Positions 32,901 through 41,764 of a stretch of 41,938 nucleotides of DNA are shown one piece after another. Each line of letters starts with the position of its first letter. The first letter of the stretch is position 1. The translations under genes and the position numbers were made by a program. The DNA is taken from positions 1 through 41,938 of the forward strand of contig JAJZZB010000013.1 of assembly GCA_021797795.1 (NCBI GenBank), in the 5' to 3' direction. The stretch is from Actinomycetes bacterium (GTDB lineage Bacteria; Actinomycetota; Acidimicrobiia; Acidimicrobiales; Bog-793). The notes beneath the pieces are model-generated. The model was not told the origin of the DNA and made no database searches. It saw only the letters and a program-made list of their open reading frames with translations.

Positions 32901-35288
32901 CGGGGTGCCCTGCACAGCGAGGTCGACGGAGACCCCGAGGTCGGTCGAGCCGATCGTCACCGCCCCGTGCGCCCCGAGGGTGAGCGAGCCCCCGCCGCTC
33001 GAGCTGAGGCCGATCTGGAGGACGAGATCGTTGATGGTGAGGAACGAGGCCGGGTCGGGCAGGGTCCAGCCGCTCGTCGCGTTGCCGCCGGTGAGCTGCG
33101 CGGTGAGGCTGACCGAGGCGGACCCGCTCGAGGCCCCGATGGAGCCGGTGACCGACACATCCAGGCAGACGTCGCCCGATGGAAGCGAGCTCTGAAGGCC
33201 CTGGGGGCAGGTTTGCTTGCCCCCCTGGCCTGGCGCGAACAGCTCCATGTCCCCGCCGGCGCTGACCGAGAAGCTGCCCTTGGCCTCCGAGATCGAGAAG
33301 TGGAGCCTCACCTGTTGGATCGGCCCGGCCGAGATGGTGATCGTCGGGAGGTGGACCGTGAGGCTGGTGGTCGTGCCGCCGAACAGAGGGATGTGACCGT
33401 CGATCACGACCGGCCCGGTCAGCAGGTTGGTGCAGGCGGTCCCCGAGACCTTGAGCAGCCCGCAGAGGCCCGTCTGGATGGAGCCCGGCAACGTGACGCT
33501 CGCCGAAAGGTCCACTCCCCGGCGCATCTTCAAGGTGAACGAGCAGTTCGGGTCGCTCGAAGCACAGAGGAGGGGCTGGAAGTAGGCGAGGCTCGGCGCG
33601 TCGAGCTGGCTCGAGGGGATCGACAGGTCGGCGGTGGAGACGACGAGAGCGAGGCTCGGGAGGGTGAAGTTGGGCTTGAGAGTCGAGCCGAGGAGGTCGT
33701 CCAAGGTGAGGTTTGTCGAGGTGGGTCGGACGGCCACGAGCAGCGAGCTGGACGAGCCGACCTGGGCGCGAACGAGGATGTCGGCGCTGTAGGAGCCCGA
33801 GCCGAGCGTGACCGAGGCCGTCCCCTGCACGGCGATCGTGACTGAGCCGGTGCCAGGGACCTCAAGGGCGACGTCGAGCCCGGACACCTGGAGGTCGGGG
33901 GTGCCGGAGGGGAAGCTCGGCAGGCCCATGTCGCCGGCCAGGGTGGCAGCGTCCAAGGTGGCCGACGTCGTGAGCCCGACGCTGAGGCCGCTGCCGGAGC
34001 CGAGTCTCGCAGAGACAGTGAAGCTGGACCCGTCGACCGTGGCCTTCGCGTCGAGGCTCGCTGCCGTCGTGGCGCCGACTGACCAGCTGACGGTGGTGCT
34101 GTCGAGGGTCAGCCAGCTCTGGCCGAAGGCCTTGGTCACCTTCCCGAGCGAAGCGTCCATGGCCACGGTCACCCCGCCTGAGGCTTTGGTGATGGAGAGG
34201 TCGGCGGTCACCGGCACCTGGCCAGACCGCGGGAGCGTCACGTAGGCGGAGCCGCTGGCGCTCGCCGTCCAGGTGCCGGAGCCGCCCTTGATCGAGAGGG
34301 TGAGCGCGCTCAGGCTGAGCCAGCTCGGGGTCGACACGGTCGGGGTGACCGAGGCGGAGAGATCAAGACCGACGCTCACCGAAGGCGCCGAGGAGAGGCT
34401 GAAGCTGGCCGACTCTGTGAGGGCCCCCTCTAGGGTTACGCCGCTCGGGCTGACGCCGAGGTCCGTGAGGCCGGTCGCTACGGCTCCGCTCGCGGCGAGC
34501 GCGCCCCGGAAGCTGAGCCCGGACCCGGCGACCGAGAGGTTGTGCCCGAGGAAGCTCGCGGCCGAGCCGGGAAGCGTGGCGGTGTCGAGCGTGGTGCCCG
34601 AAGAGGAGGTGGTGAACGCGAGGAGCGCGCTCGAGAGCTGCACGCCGGGCCCGGGCGAGCCGGCCGAGACCAGGCTCGAGAGGCCGACGTCTCGAAAGCT
34701 GAGGACGACGGAGAAGGTCGGGCTCGTCGCCGTCGCCGACGACCAGCTCCCGACGACGAGGAGGCCGGCCGGCTGGCCGAGCACGTTCGTCGCCCCCGAG
34801 GCGCCCTGGAGGGTGAGCGTCGTGCAGCCGCTCGTCGCGCTGGAGGGCTCGGTCGCAAGGGAGAGTTGGCTGGCATCGAGCTGGGCAAAGCTGCTCGGGC
34901 CGATCGGCAGACTCACCGTTGTGGTCCCGGCGTCGGCCTCGAGAGCAGAGGCAACCGCCGAGCAGGTCATCGAAGTGACGTTCACCAAGGTGGTGCCGCT
35001 GGCGGTGACACCCGGGCCGGTGACGTCGGCGCTCAAGGTCGCGGTCGCCTGGGCACGGCCGACAAGCAAGAGGAGGGCGACGGCTATCCCCGCGAGAAGC
35101 CCAGCGGCGACCACGAGCATCAAGGCGAGCGGGGCCCGTGGTCGACGCGCCTTACCCGAGCCGAGATGCGCCGTTGTGCCAACCTGAGCTGCCGCCGAAC
35201 TCTCGCCCCCTGCCGTGCCGTCCACTCGGCTGCTCCCCCATCTGCTGCTCCCCAGATGGCGACCGCCGTCCCCAGCTTCGGTCGCCAC
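29988..35288 (-). CDS. Giant exported/anchored Ser/Thr-rich protein with PKD-like repeats
   Basis: 1766 aa; one N-terminal TM (APLALMLVVAAGLLAGIAVALLLLVGRAQA), long beta-rich Ser/Thr/Gly repeats, then PKD-like units (VQIAWGDGTTSTVTVSNGQYQASHTYAD; ATITWGDATPPSTVVVGPGGHFSATHTYEV; FQTDWADGTSPTTL). Confidence 0.85.
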   Translation of the reverse strand: MATEAGDGGRHLGSSRWGSSRVDGTAGGESSAAAQVGTTAHLGSGKARRPRAPLALMLVVAAGLLAGIAVALLLLVGRAQATATLSADVTGPGVTASGTTLVNVTSMTCSAVASALEADAGTTTVSLPIGPSSFAQLDASQLSLATEPSSATSGCTTLTLQGASGATNVLGQPAGLLVVGSWSSATATSPTFSVVLSFRDVGLSSLVSAGSPGPGVQLSSALLAFTTSSSGTTLDTATLPGSAASFLGHNLSVAGSGLSFRGALAASGAVATGLTDLGVSPSGVTLEGALTESASFSLSSAPSVSVGLDLSASVTPTVSTPSWLSLSALTLSIKGGSGTWTASASGSAYVTLPRSGQVPVTADLSITKASGGVTVAMDASLGKVTKAFGQSWLTLDSTTVSWSVGATTAASLDAKATVDGSSFTVSARLGSGSGLSVGLTTSATLDAATLAGDMGLPSFPSGTPDLQVSGLDVALEVPGTGSVTIAVQGTASVTLGSGSYSADILVRAQVGSSSSLLVAVRPTSTNLTLDDLLGSTLKPNFTLPSLALVVSTADLSIPSSQLDAPSLAYFQPLLCASSDPNCSFTLKMRRGVDLSASVTLPGSIQTGLCGLLKVSGTACTNLLTGPVVIDGHIPLFGGTTTSLTVHLPTITISAGPIQQVRLHFSISEAKGSFSVSAGGDMELFAPGQGGKQTCPQGLQSSLPSGDVCLDVSVTGSIGASSGSASVSLTAQLTGGNATSGWTLPDPASFLTINDLVLQIGLSSSGGGSLTLGAHGAVTIGSTDLGVSVDLAVQGTPPYVNLLGFAIGSHRGITMADLVDLYNEVSGKDVSTSSLPPLALRNLYFSYSSVSNAQLCLSQGLYLSGDLVLTNSGATAVAGTAPTGQISDCSPPSRSSVCSSDSSSCLASVFLSISSSGITGEGHLSGWSAGPLSFQPTNLSFTINATTVQVDISGGGQLLDPATYNTDPTQASVWGSGTLTLDVGTQKLHLSGSIDVGGLSGSVNATGSLDLSNPGFNLTDWFNTASAAFQTAGAHITGAVHTATTATSAWYQTYVAGSADQMVSDIQSGFQFLGSGGPPAWQKVFSFYQQVASRVNSVNAGLNKSGFGWLDIPTTAIFQYALDGYDFPGWRPCGLLGCVTIVPSFTIKGLCSSDPAIEGTPLCTQPFSDVVASARHLFADPSVKAQLDTAGLSVPPGARPGQLVRRIHAVDPAAPTSITCAMTTVSYVKGTQSPTSIQVSSLGHDVSFTGPSPTSLDSTLTSTTDHSLSQGTLDGLYSGTNTGTCTTPPTPAPSISLSLDRTWVDEGGGVTASGSVENSPATTVQIAWGDGTTSTVTVSNGQYQASHTYADETAGSTASPYTVTASVSGVTPATGQVTVLDTPLSIASLKVSPSTANLMTPVTVQGTLAATEPGETETATITWGDATPPSTVVVGPGGHFSATHTYEVLDPSGRPSVTEPIDVSIAETDGTSVSHSTSVTVNDVAPKGTTLAPTAGASVVESVGGGQIGTAGTVFTHVGTPVTWMATALHISPEAVLTFQTDWADGTSPTTLTAATPSGPVDPATGWYPYSASPTGFSHTFPAACLDLVTTSVTDADTLSAPVLTTPVVVTAPLGARPLGSSYWLSQLRLAQWLATHPDLPASSGRQHHLQQTAAQLTCYLRIAGYLSPPLAQALASASGTSPSLVAAEHLLAPNSYRESQQSRLAADVRLHLLTSLLDFANGSGNWSQYAAAVQGADQALASGSRQSLFEAIKALDQATFGNPGNH

Positions 35289-36179
35289 TGCACTGCCCTT
35301 CGATACCTAGCAGCGACAAGCCCAGGCTGTCAACACCGGGCCCGGACGTTGGCGACGACAGGTGGACGATGTGTTTGACATAGCGCCTTCGGACCGAGGC
35401 CAGGTCAAGAGGTATGTGCCGTCTCCGAGCACCAGCTCCATCGGCACACATGCCAACGTGTCGAAACCTGGCACCGCCCAGATGAGTCCGAGGTTCTGAT
35501 GACATGGAGCTCCACAGCCACCAGGCAGACCTTGCATGACTACCTTGAGTACTCCGGGCGGGTGTGGTGAAAGGTGGTAAGCGTCTATCCATGTGACCTG
35601 ACTTGGGTTTGATCACGCGCCAGAAGTCGGGCTTGCACGTGTCGAACGGCCGATGGTCACTATGGCCAGTAGGAGTCTCCTTGCTCGCGAGCCGCGCACC
35701 ACGTTGACCGGTCTTACTCCTACCATTGGTGGTATCGATGCTGGGAACGCCTTCCCGCGGCGCCCCCTTTCTGAGCCATTCTCATGCCCACGAGTTCGAT
35801 GATTCCGGTCTGTACAGTTCATCGGCGAAGGAGCGCCTTTTGTGGCTCTACGCAACGAGACGTGGGTGACGCCCTCAGATTCTCGCAGTAGTCGGAGTGT
35901 CCCATTGGACTCCTGAGTGGAGCAAGGGGCGCATCCGGTAGTTCTCGAATCTATGCATGCCATGGCCGATCAACCGGTCCCGAGCAGATGTCGATCCCGC
36001 CCGCCGTTTCGCTGTCCGGTCTCGACCCGACGAGGGTGGTGTTGGAGGTCGGATGCGACTCGAGGTGACGCGCTGCCTCGCCCGTCCAAGCGCGGACCTC
36101 GGCGTCTCTCAAAGAGCAACGAGATCGGCCGACTGAGCCCCGACGCGTTGGCGAACTTCGGTGCGGGGAGGTAGTTGTC

Positions 36180-36885
36180 GGCCTGCTCACAGATGTTGAG
36201 GTACGGACACGGTCCTGGGACTGGGTGGTGAGCGCAGCGTCATGCGCGACGCGGGCATTCACCATCTCGACTTCCAGCCAGGCGACGCGATCTGGCGTGA
36301 TGGGCCGGTTGGACCTCGAAGACATTCCTTGATGGTGGCCGGCGCGGTCATGTTGACTCTTGACTGTCCCTCCAGAGCCGTCGGGTCCGGCACAAAGGGT
36401 CGTCTCTGTACCCGCGGCGCCCGAGCGCGGCGCGCTGGGTGTGTCGGCGGACGTCGTAAGGGCTGCATTGGCGAGCTTCACCTGTGAAAGTGGTCCACCG
36501 TGACCGTGACGTCGGCCAGGACCGCGAGGACGCCTTTCAGGTACCGGGCGTGGGGGTCGATGGCAACCGCCTCGACCCGCTGGCGCCAGGAGGCTTTGGC
36601 CTGGCAGAGCCAGTAGGCCACGTCTCCCGGTTCCTTCCCCACACGTCGAGTAGCTGGGCGCCTCTGACGTCGACAGATCTCGTCGCGTACAAGCTGTGGT
36701 GGTCCTTGTTCGCAGCGAGCACCTCGTGCTCGTCGATGTCGAGCGCCCGGATGCTCGCGACGCGGCCGGGATCCTCGACGAGGGGCTCCCCGTGACGTCG
36801 GAGGCAACCCATCGCCGTCGCCCACGCGACACCGAAGTCCCTCGCCACCTCGGCGACGGAGCGGCCGTCTTCCCGGGCAGGACAA
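36180..36885 (-). pseudogene. ISL3-family transposase remnant, several frameshifts
   Basis: VARDFGVAWATAMGCLRRHGEPLVEDPGRVASIRALDIDEHEVLAANKDHHSLYATRSVDVRGAQLLDVWGR in one frame, VEAVAIDPHARYLKGVLAVLADVTVTVDHFHR in the next; further degenerate ISL3-like text downstream. Confidence 0.75.
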
Positions 36886-36912
36886 AGCGTCCCGACGTCG
36901 GACGAAACGAGG

Positions 36913-37374
36913 TCAGCGATCTCCGTCGAGGACGAACACCGGGTGATCGCAGGCGATCCGAATCAGCTCCTCGTCGCCCGCGTCAGGGCCCACACCCCCG
37001 AAAAACTGCCCCACCTCCAGCTTCCACCGACGGAGGTAGGCACGAAGGACAGGGGGCTTCTCGTCGTCGGCCAGCTCGGTCGCCCTGCGCTCCTCGCGGT
37101 GGCGCCCCAGCACGAGGGCGAGCCGCCCGTTGTCGGCACGGACGTTTCGGGCCCACTGGGTGTCGCCGCGAGGCGAGACGAGGTACTCCCGGCCCTCGTA
37201 GCTGAGGACGTTGACCGGTGCTCGCCGCACAACGCCGCTGCTGCGGCCTCGCACCTCAAGTATGCGGCTGCCCCACAGGCTGACCCCTAGTCGCATCGCT
37301 GCGATCAGCATCGGGTTGGCGACCTCGCGGGCGATCGTCCCGGGTCTCTTGTACCTCGCAGGCACTTCGGTCAT
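36913..37374 (-). CDS. Deazaflavin (F420)-dependent nitroreductase family protein (Ddn-like)
   Basis: 153 aa; VRGRSSGVVRRAPVNVLSYEGREYLVSPRGDTQWARNVRADNGRLALVLGRHREERRATEL is the DUF385/Ddn fold signature. Confidence 0.88.
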   Translation of the reverse strand: MTEVPARYKRPGTIAREVANPMLIAAMRLGVSLWGSRILEVRGRSSGVVRRAPVNVLSYEGREYLVSPRGDTQWARNVRADNGRLALVLGRHREERRATELADDEKPPVLRAYLRRWKLEVGQFFGGVGPDAGDEELIRIACDHPVFVLDGDR

Positions 37375-37437
37375 CGGATGGCTCCTGTCTCCTGGTGAAG
37401 CGAACAGTGTTCGGCACTGACGCGCTCGGTCGGCTGC

Positions 37438-38064
37438 TCAGAGGTCACCGGTCGACGTGGCTCGTTCGAAGGCGCGTGCGCCGGCCCGCCAGGCTGCATC
37501 GAGGTCCGAGCCCGCCGGATAGCGGCCGTCGAGCTCGAGGACGACCATGCCGTGGGCGAAGGACCACAGTGCCTGGGCCAGCGCCGGGTCGCCGGTGACG
37601 ACGTAGAAGGGATTGCCGGCCCACTCCTCCAGCCCGGCGGGCAGCTCGTCTCGAGCGAAGGAGGACTGCGTGGCGAGACGGTAGACCGCCGCGTTCGCGA
37701 CGCAAAGAGCGCGGTAGGCGACGAGCAGTCTCGCAATGGGGCTGCTCGAACCGGGTTCGTGGAGGGCTGAGTGGGTGGCCTCGCCGATCTCCGCCAAACC
37801 GTCGGTGACGAGCGCCACCTCGATCGCCTTCTTGCTGGCGAAGTGCTTGTACAGCGAGGGGGCCTGGATACCGAGCCGGTCGGCGATCCGGCGCATGGTG
37901 AGGGCATCGGCGCCTTCGGCCTCGAGGATCGTCCTCGCCGCGTCGATGATTTCCGCGGTCCGGCTGGACTTCTCGACGGGCACCTCGGGTCGGCGGAGCT
38001 CGCCGGGGAGGAGGCTCGTGGCGAGCTGTGTGGCGGGAGCACGGGGTCCGAAAAGAGGCGTCAT
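37438..38064 (-). CDS. TetR family regulator
   Basis: SSRTAEIIDAARTILEAEGADALTMRRIADRLGIQAPSLYKHFASKKAIEVALV; start ATG 38064 overlapping the upstream gene by 4 bp. Confidence 0.9.
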   Translation of the reverse strand: MTPLFGPRAPATQLATSLLPGELRRPEVPVEKSSRTAEIIDAARTILEAEGADALTMRRIADRLGIQAPSLYKHFASKKAIEVALVTDGLAEIGEATHSALHEPGSSSPIARLLVAYRALCVANAAVYRLATQSSFARDELPAGLEEWAGNPFYVVTGDPALAQALWSFAHGMVVLELDGRYPAGSDLDAAWRAGARAFERATSTGDL

Positions 38065-38480
38065 CGCGCCAAGGTGGGCACTGGGTCGCCGGCGCGCTTC
38101 GCGGGGTGCACGAGCGACGCGTTGACGAGGGCCACGGCCCCAAGACTGGCTGCCAGCGTCACGTGGCCCGGCGCGCCGAGGCCGATGATCACCACGCCGA
38201 ACGGCGCAGCCTCTGCGGCGAGCGCGGTCCGACCGCAATGCCGCCGCCGAGCCTTGGGGGCGAGGTACTGGGACCATACGACCAGGGCTCCCAGCGGGGC
38301 GAGTGCACTAAACGCCGCCCGGAGGGGCACAGGTCCGGCTATCGACGCGCCCGAGTAGGCGAGCGAGGTATACATGGCCATCTCGACCGCGAACCGGACT
38401 GCCAGGTCGACCACTCGGACTCCCGACGTGCTCGAGGGGACCCGGTGGCCTGGACTCGTTAAGGGAGCGGGAGGGCGCAT
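38061..38480 (-). CDS. Small membrane protein, DUF2568 (YrdB)-like
   Basis: VDLAVRFAVEMAMYTSLAYSGASIAGPVPLRAAFSALAPLGALVVWSQYLAPKARRR; start placed at MRPPAPL (38480) because upstream sequence holds operator palindromes. Confidence 0.65.
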   Translation of the reverse strand: MRPPAPLTSPGHRVPSSTSGVRVVDLAVRFAVEMAMYTSLAYSGASIAGPVPLRAAFSALAPLGALVVWSQYLAPKARRRHCGRTALAAEAAPFGVVIIGLGAPGHVTLAASLGAVALVNASLVHPAKRAGDPVPTLAR

Positions 38481-38492
38481 CCGGGTTCCTCG

Positions 38493-38532
38493 GCTAACGT
38501 TGTTAGCTGCCAGTATGGCTAACGCCATTAGC
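38493..38532. promoter_or_regulatory. Twin TetR-type operators
   Basis: GCTAACGTTGTTAGC (38493..38507) and GCTAACGCCATTAGC (38518..38532), 25 bp centre to centre, immediately upstream of the DUF2568/tetR operon. Confidence 0.7.
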
Positions 38533-38710
38533 GCTGTCAAGACTCTTGCCGAGTGTTGTTACCGGCGTAACTCGACGCGGATGGCTGTGGCCCAGTCGGC
38601 GGCGTTCATCGGGGACGGCTTCAGTTCCGGCGGCCGAGTTGAGGCCGGCCCCGCGAGGCGGACGCCACGGAAGGCGCAGCCGGGTCGCCTCCCGAGCATG
38701 TCCTGACTTC

Positions 38711-40156
38711 TGTTGAAGTTCGGCGGTGGCCATGCCTTGTTCAAGCCGCCTCGGGAGCGTAGCTCGGCGGTGTAACAGTCTCGTCTGCGGTGCGCTTGGC
38801 GACCTCGCGGCGAACGGCGTCGACGAGGACCGGCATCTGTGTGCAGCCCTTCACGCGACGGAATGAGCGCTCCGCCTCGAGCATGCCGGCGGCAACCCAT
38901 CGCTTCTTCATCGAGCCGTCCTTCCAACGCTTCACGCGGCCGATCGTCGTCTGAGCGACCGAGATCATCGACTCGATGCAGTTGGTGCTCGTGAGCGTCC
39001 TCGCGAGCGTGCCGGTGACGCCGAGGCGGCGGACGGTGAACATGTCCTCGAGTCCTTCTCGAAGCGACCCAGCTGCGTCGGGGTGCTCAGCCTCGAGCTC
39101 TGTGGCGAGGCGGCGTGCTGCGTTGAGCCCCTTTGCGGCGTCCGGCTGGGCGAAGATCACCGCCAGACGACGGTCGACCGTCTCGCCGAGCTCCTTTGGC
39201 AGGTGGTCCTTCACATTGCGGCGCTTGTGCAGCGTGCAGCGCTGCACGACGGCCTGGTCTCCGAACACCTTGCGCACTCCTGCTCCGAGCGCCTTGGCGC
39301 CGTCCAGCACGACGAGGAGGCCGTCAGGCGCTGACAAGCCCCGGGCGACCAAGTCGGCGAGGAGGTTCGTCACGACCGTCTTGTTCTCGGTGTCGCCGAG
39401 CCACAACCCGACCGGCACCTTCCTGCCGTCGGTCGTGACGACAAGGGCACAGACGAGGCACTGGCGGGCGACCTCCACGCCGTCGACCATCAAGACAGCG
39501 ACGTCGAGGGAGGAGAGGTCGCGCCCCATGAGCTCTGCCATCGCCTGCTCGGTCGCCTGGACGAAGCGGCGGGAGACGGCCGAACGCCCGGTCGCCTTCG
39601 CTTTCTCCTCGATCTTCGAGCTGAGCGGCTCGGAGACGTCTCCATGCCGGCGGGTGGCGACCCCGGCGAGCATGCGCTCGCAGACGAGCTGAGTGAGGAG
39701 ATCCCGCGACGAGAACACTGCCCAGCTGGCGAGCTCGACCTCCTCGCCCTCGGTGCTGCGTGCCCGCGGTCGCTCGACCTGCACGGTGCGGCTACCGAGC
39801 ACGACCGAGCCGGTCGTCGTCCCGTGCCAGTTGGCGCTGCGGCCCGGGATCTTCGCGTGCTTCGGCCCGATGCGGGCCGTCAGCTCGGCAGCCATCATCT
39901 GGCCCATGACGACGAGGCCGACATCGGCGCAGAAGCCGAGCAGTCCCTCCTTCACCGCCGCCCCGACGTCGCCGAGCGCGACGACGGCCTCGAGCGGCAG
40001 ACCTGCCAGCTGAGCGGCCTCCTCCGGTGCTGCGACGGTCACGACAGGTACCTTCTTCTTCACGGTGGTCCCCTTCCTGTGGGTGGTTCTTGGTGGAACG
40101 CCCGACACCTACCAGATGGCAGGTCTCAGGCGGGGGACCACCGCCTCACTTCAACA
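38711..40156 (-). mobile_element. IS256-family insertion sequence
   Basis: Inverted repeats TGTTGAAGTtcGGCGGTGGcC (38711..38731) and, on the minus strand, TGTTGAAGTgaGGCGGTGGtC (40136..40156), 18/21 identical, enclosing an intact transposase. Exact outer ends not fixed. Confidence 0.85.
38741..40063 (-). CDS. IS256-family transposase, apparently full length
   Basis: DVAVLMVDGVEVARQCLVCALVVTTDGRKVPVGLWLGDTENKTVVTNLLADLVARGL, LLVVLDGAKALGAGVRKVFGDQAVVQRCTLHKRRNVKDHLP, TSTNCIESMISVAQ. GTG start at 40063 chosen; ORF is open to 40108. Confidence 0.92.
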   Translation of the reverse strand: MKKKVPVVTVAAPEEAAQLAGLPLEAVVALGDVGAAVKEGLLGFCADVGLVVMGQMMAAELTARIGPKHAKIPGRSANWHGTTTGSVVLGSRTVQVERPRARSTEGEEVELASWAVFSSRDLLTQLVCERMLAGVATRRHGDVSEPLSSKIEEKAKATGRSAVSRRFVQATEQAMAELMGRDLSSLDVAVLMVDGVEVARQCLVCALVVTTDGRKVPVGLWLGDTENKTVVTNLLADLVARGLSAPDGLLVVLDGAKALGAGVRKVFGDQAVVQRCTLHKRRNVKDHLPKELGETVDRRLAVIFAQPDAAKGLNAARRLATELEAEHPDAAGSLREGLEDMFTVRRLGVTGTLARTLTSTNCIESMISVAQTTIGRVKRWKDGSMKKRWVAAGMLEAERSFRRVKGCTQMPVLVDAVRREVAKRTADETVTPPSYAPEAA

Positions 40157-40169
40157 ACTCTGGGGACAA

Positions 40170-41079
40170 TCTCGGCGAACGTCTCCACCCTGCAGACACC
40201 CGAGCCGTCCTTCCCCGAAGTTCTTTACCACTACACAGGCGCCGAAGGGCTGCTCGGAATTCTCACGGACATGCGATTCCGGCTGTCCGATGTTGAGTTC
40301 CTGAACGACTCAAGTGAGCTGGTCTACGCAGTAGACGAGGTCGAGGTGGCATTGCGCGGCGTTGCAGAGAAGATCGATCCTGGCGGCAACTTGAGTTGGG
40401 CAGACACTCGCCAGGGGCTTGCTGTGTTGTTCCGCAGCGCAGCGGCGGAACTGGCCGCAAGAAAGAGCAACTTCGGGATCTTCGTAGGCTGTCTCTCGGC
40501 TCGGAGCGACTCACTCAGTCAGTGGCGAGCGTACGGAGGCTACGCGCTAGGTCTGCGCACCAGCGCTCTGATGGCGCTCTCTCTCGACGAGCTGTCTGGA
40601 ACCGACGAGGAGCAGCGTATTGGCAGGACAGCTGATCGGCAGCCTCCGGTTCCCATTTCCTTGAAGAGAGTTGAGTACGGCATCACCAGCTTGCACGAGC
40701 ACGACTGGATCAGGCCGTCACCGAGATGAACACCCCAATTGCCGGCTTTCCCGGATCGTATGGCAGTGTGAGGCTTCATCGCTTTCTCATGCCGGTGTTA
40801 GCAACGATCAAGCATCCCTCATTCGCAGACGAGATTGAGTGGCGACTGGTACTCGCAAATGCCTTCGCTTTGGCGGAGGTGCGGACGTCGTTCCGCGTCG
40901 GAGATTTCGGCTTTGCTCCGTACATCGAGGTGCCACTACCGGCTGAGTCCGTTGCGGAGGTTGTGGTGGGTCCGTCTCCGCATCCGGAGATCAGAAAGGC
41001 GGGTGTCCAGAGGCTGCTCAGTCGTCTGGGTCTGCCATCCGTGGCCGTAACTGGGTCTGACACCCCACTTCGAAGCTGA
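40170..41079 (+). pseudogene. DUF2971-like protein, 5' start lost next to IS256 and frameshifted near 40693
   Basis: First frame: PEVLYHYTGAEGLLGILTDMRFRLSDVEFLNDSSELVYAVDEVE...FGIFVGCLSARSDSLSQWRAYGGYALGLRTSALM; second frame: LDQAVTEMNTPIAGFPGSYGSVRLHRFLMPVLATIKHPSFADEIEWRLVLA...PYIEVPLPAESVAEVVVGPSPHPE. Confidence 0.7.
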
Positions 41080-41191
41080 TTCCACTTCCAGTGACCTGTC
41101 AGCTTGATCATCTCAAGAATTGGTCGATTCGGGAATTTCCGGCGCGCGCCGCGCGTTCGACCTGGTAGAACCCCTCGGGAAGGAGCTAGCT

Positions 41192-41330
41192 ATGGCGCGT
41201 CGCGGTCGGCCGACGGTGGAGATCACCCTCAGCGGTGATGAGCGCAGGACCCTCGAACGCTGGGAGCGGTCACCGCTGAGCTCGGGGTGAACCCGGTGAC
41301 GGTCTGCCCGAGTGGCGCCAGGCGGGGCTC
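41192..41330 (+). pseudogene. IS630-family transposase N-terminal remnant with internal deletion
   Basis: MARRGRPTVEITLSGDERRTLERWERS, then in another frame VTAELGVNPVTV; both match the IS630 N-terminus, with the stretch normally between them missing. Confidence 0.65.
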
Positions 41331-41413
41331 CCCGTCGCAGTGGGGGGTGTCTCCTACCAAGACGGGAGTGAGGAAGAGCCGGTGTCCGGCAACAAGAGAA
41401 AGCGAGCAGCTCG

Positions 41414-41764
41414 ATGAAGGTCCTCGTCGTCTTGAACGATCCGCCCTATGGCACCGAACGCTCCTACAACGGGCTCCGCCTCGCCGGGTCGCTTTCCCGA
41501 CGTGAAGGGGTGGAGGTCCGGCTGTTCCTCTTCGGCGACGCGGTGGGCTGCGCACTCGCGAACCAGAAGGTTCCCGACGGCTACTACCACCTCGACCGTA
41601 TGGTGACGGCCGTCATCCGCCACGGCGGCGAGATCGGCTGCTGTGGGACCTGCATGGACGCCCGCGGCCTCACTGACCAGTTGCTGGTCGACGGTGCCCG
41701 GCGCTCGACGTTGGAGGAGGCCGCCGATTGGGCGATCTGGGCCGACAAGGTGGTGACCTTCTGA
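41414..41764 (+). CDS. DsrE/DsrF-like family protein
   Basis: MKVLVVLNDPPYGTERSYNGLRLAGSLSRREGVEVRLFLFGDAVGCALANQKVPDGYYHLDRMVTAVIRHGGEIGCCGTCMDARGL. Confidence 0.85.
   Translation: MKVLVVLNDPPYGTERSYNGLRLAGSLSRREGVEVRLFLFGDAVGCALANQKVPDGYYHLDRMVTAVIRHGGEIGCCGTCMDARGLTDQLLVDGARRSTLEEAADWAIWADKVVTF

Noticed and set aside
35307-35963. Short ORFs in the lower-GC stretch upstream of the giant protein
   Set aside because: No domain signal or consistent codon bias; more likely an intergenic or decayed region.
36478-36885. 135-aa ORF as an intact gene
   Set aside because: Only its C-terminal part is ISL3-like and the matching N-terminal part is in another frame, so it is treated as a pseudogene.
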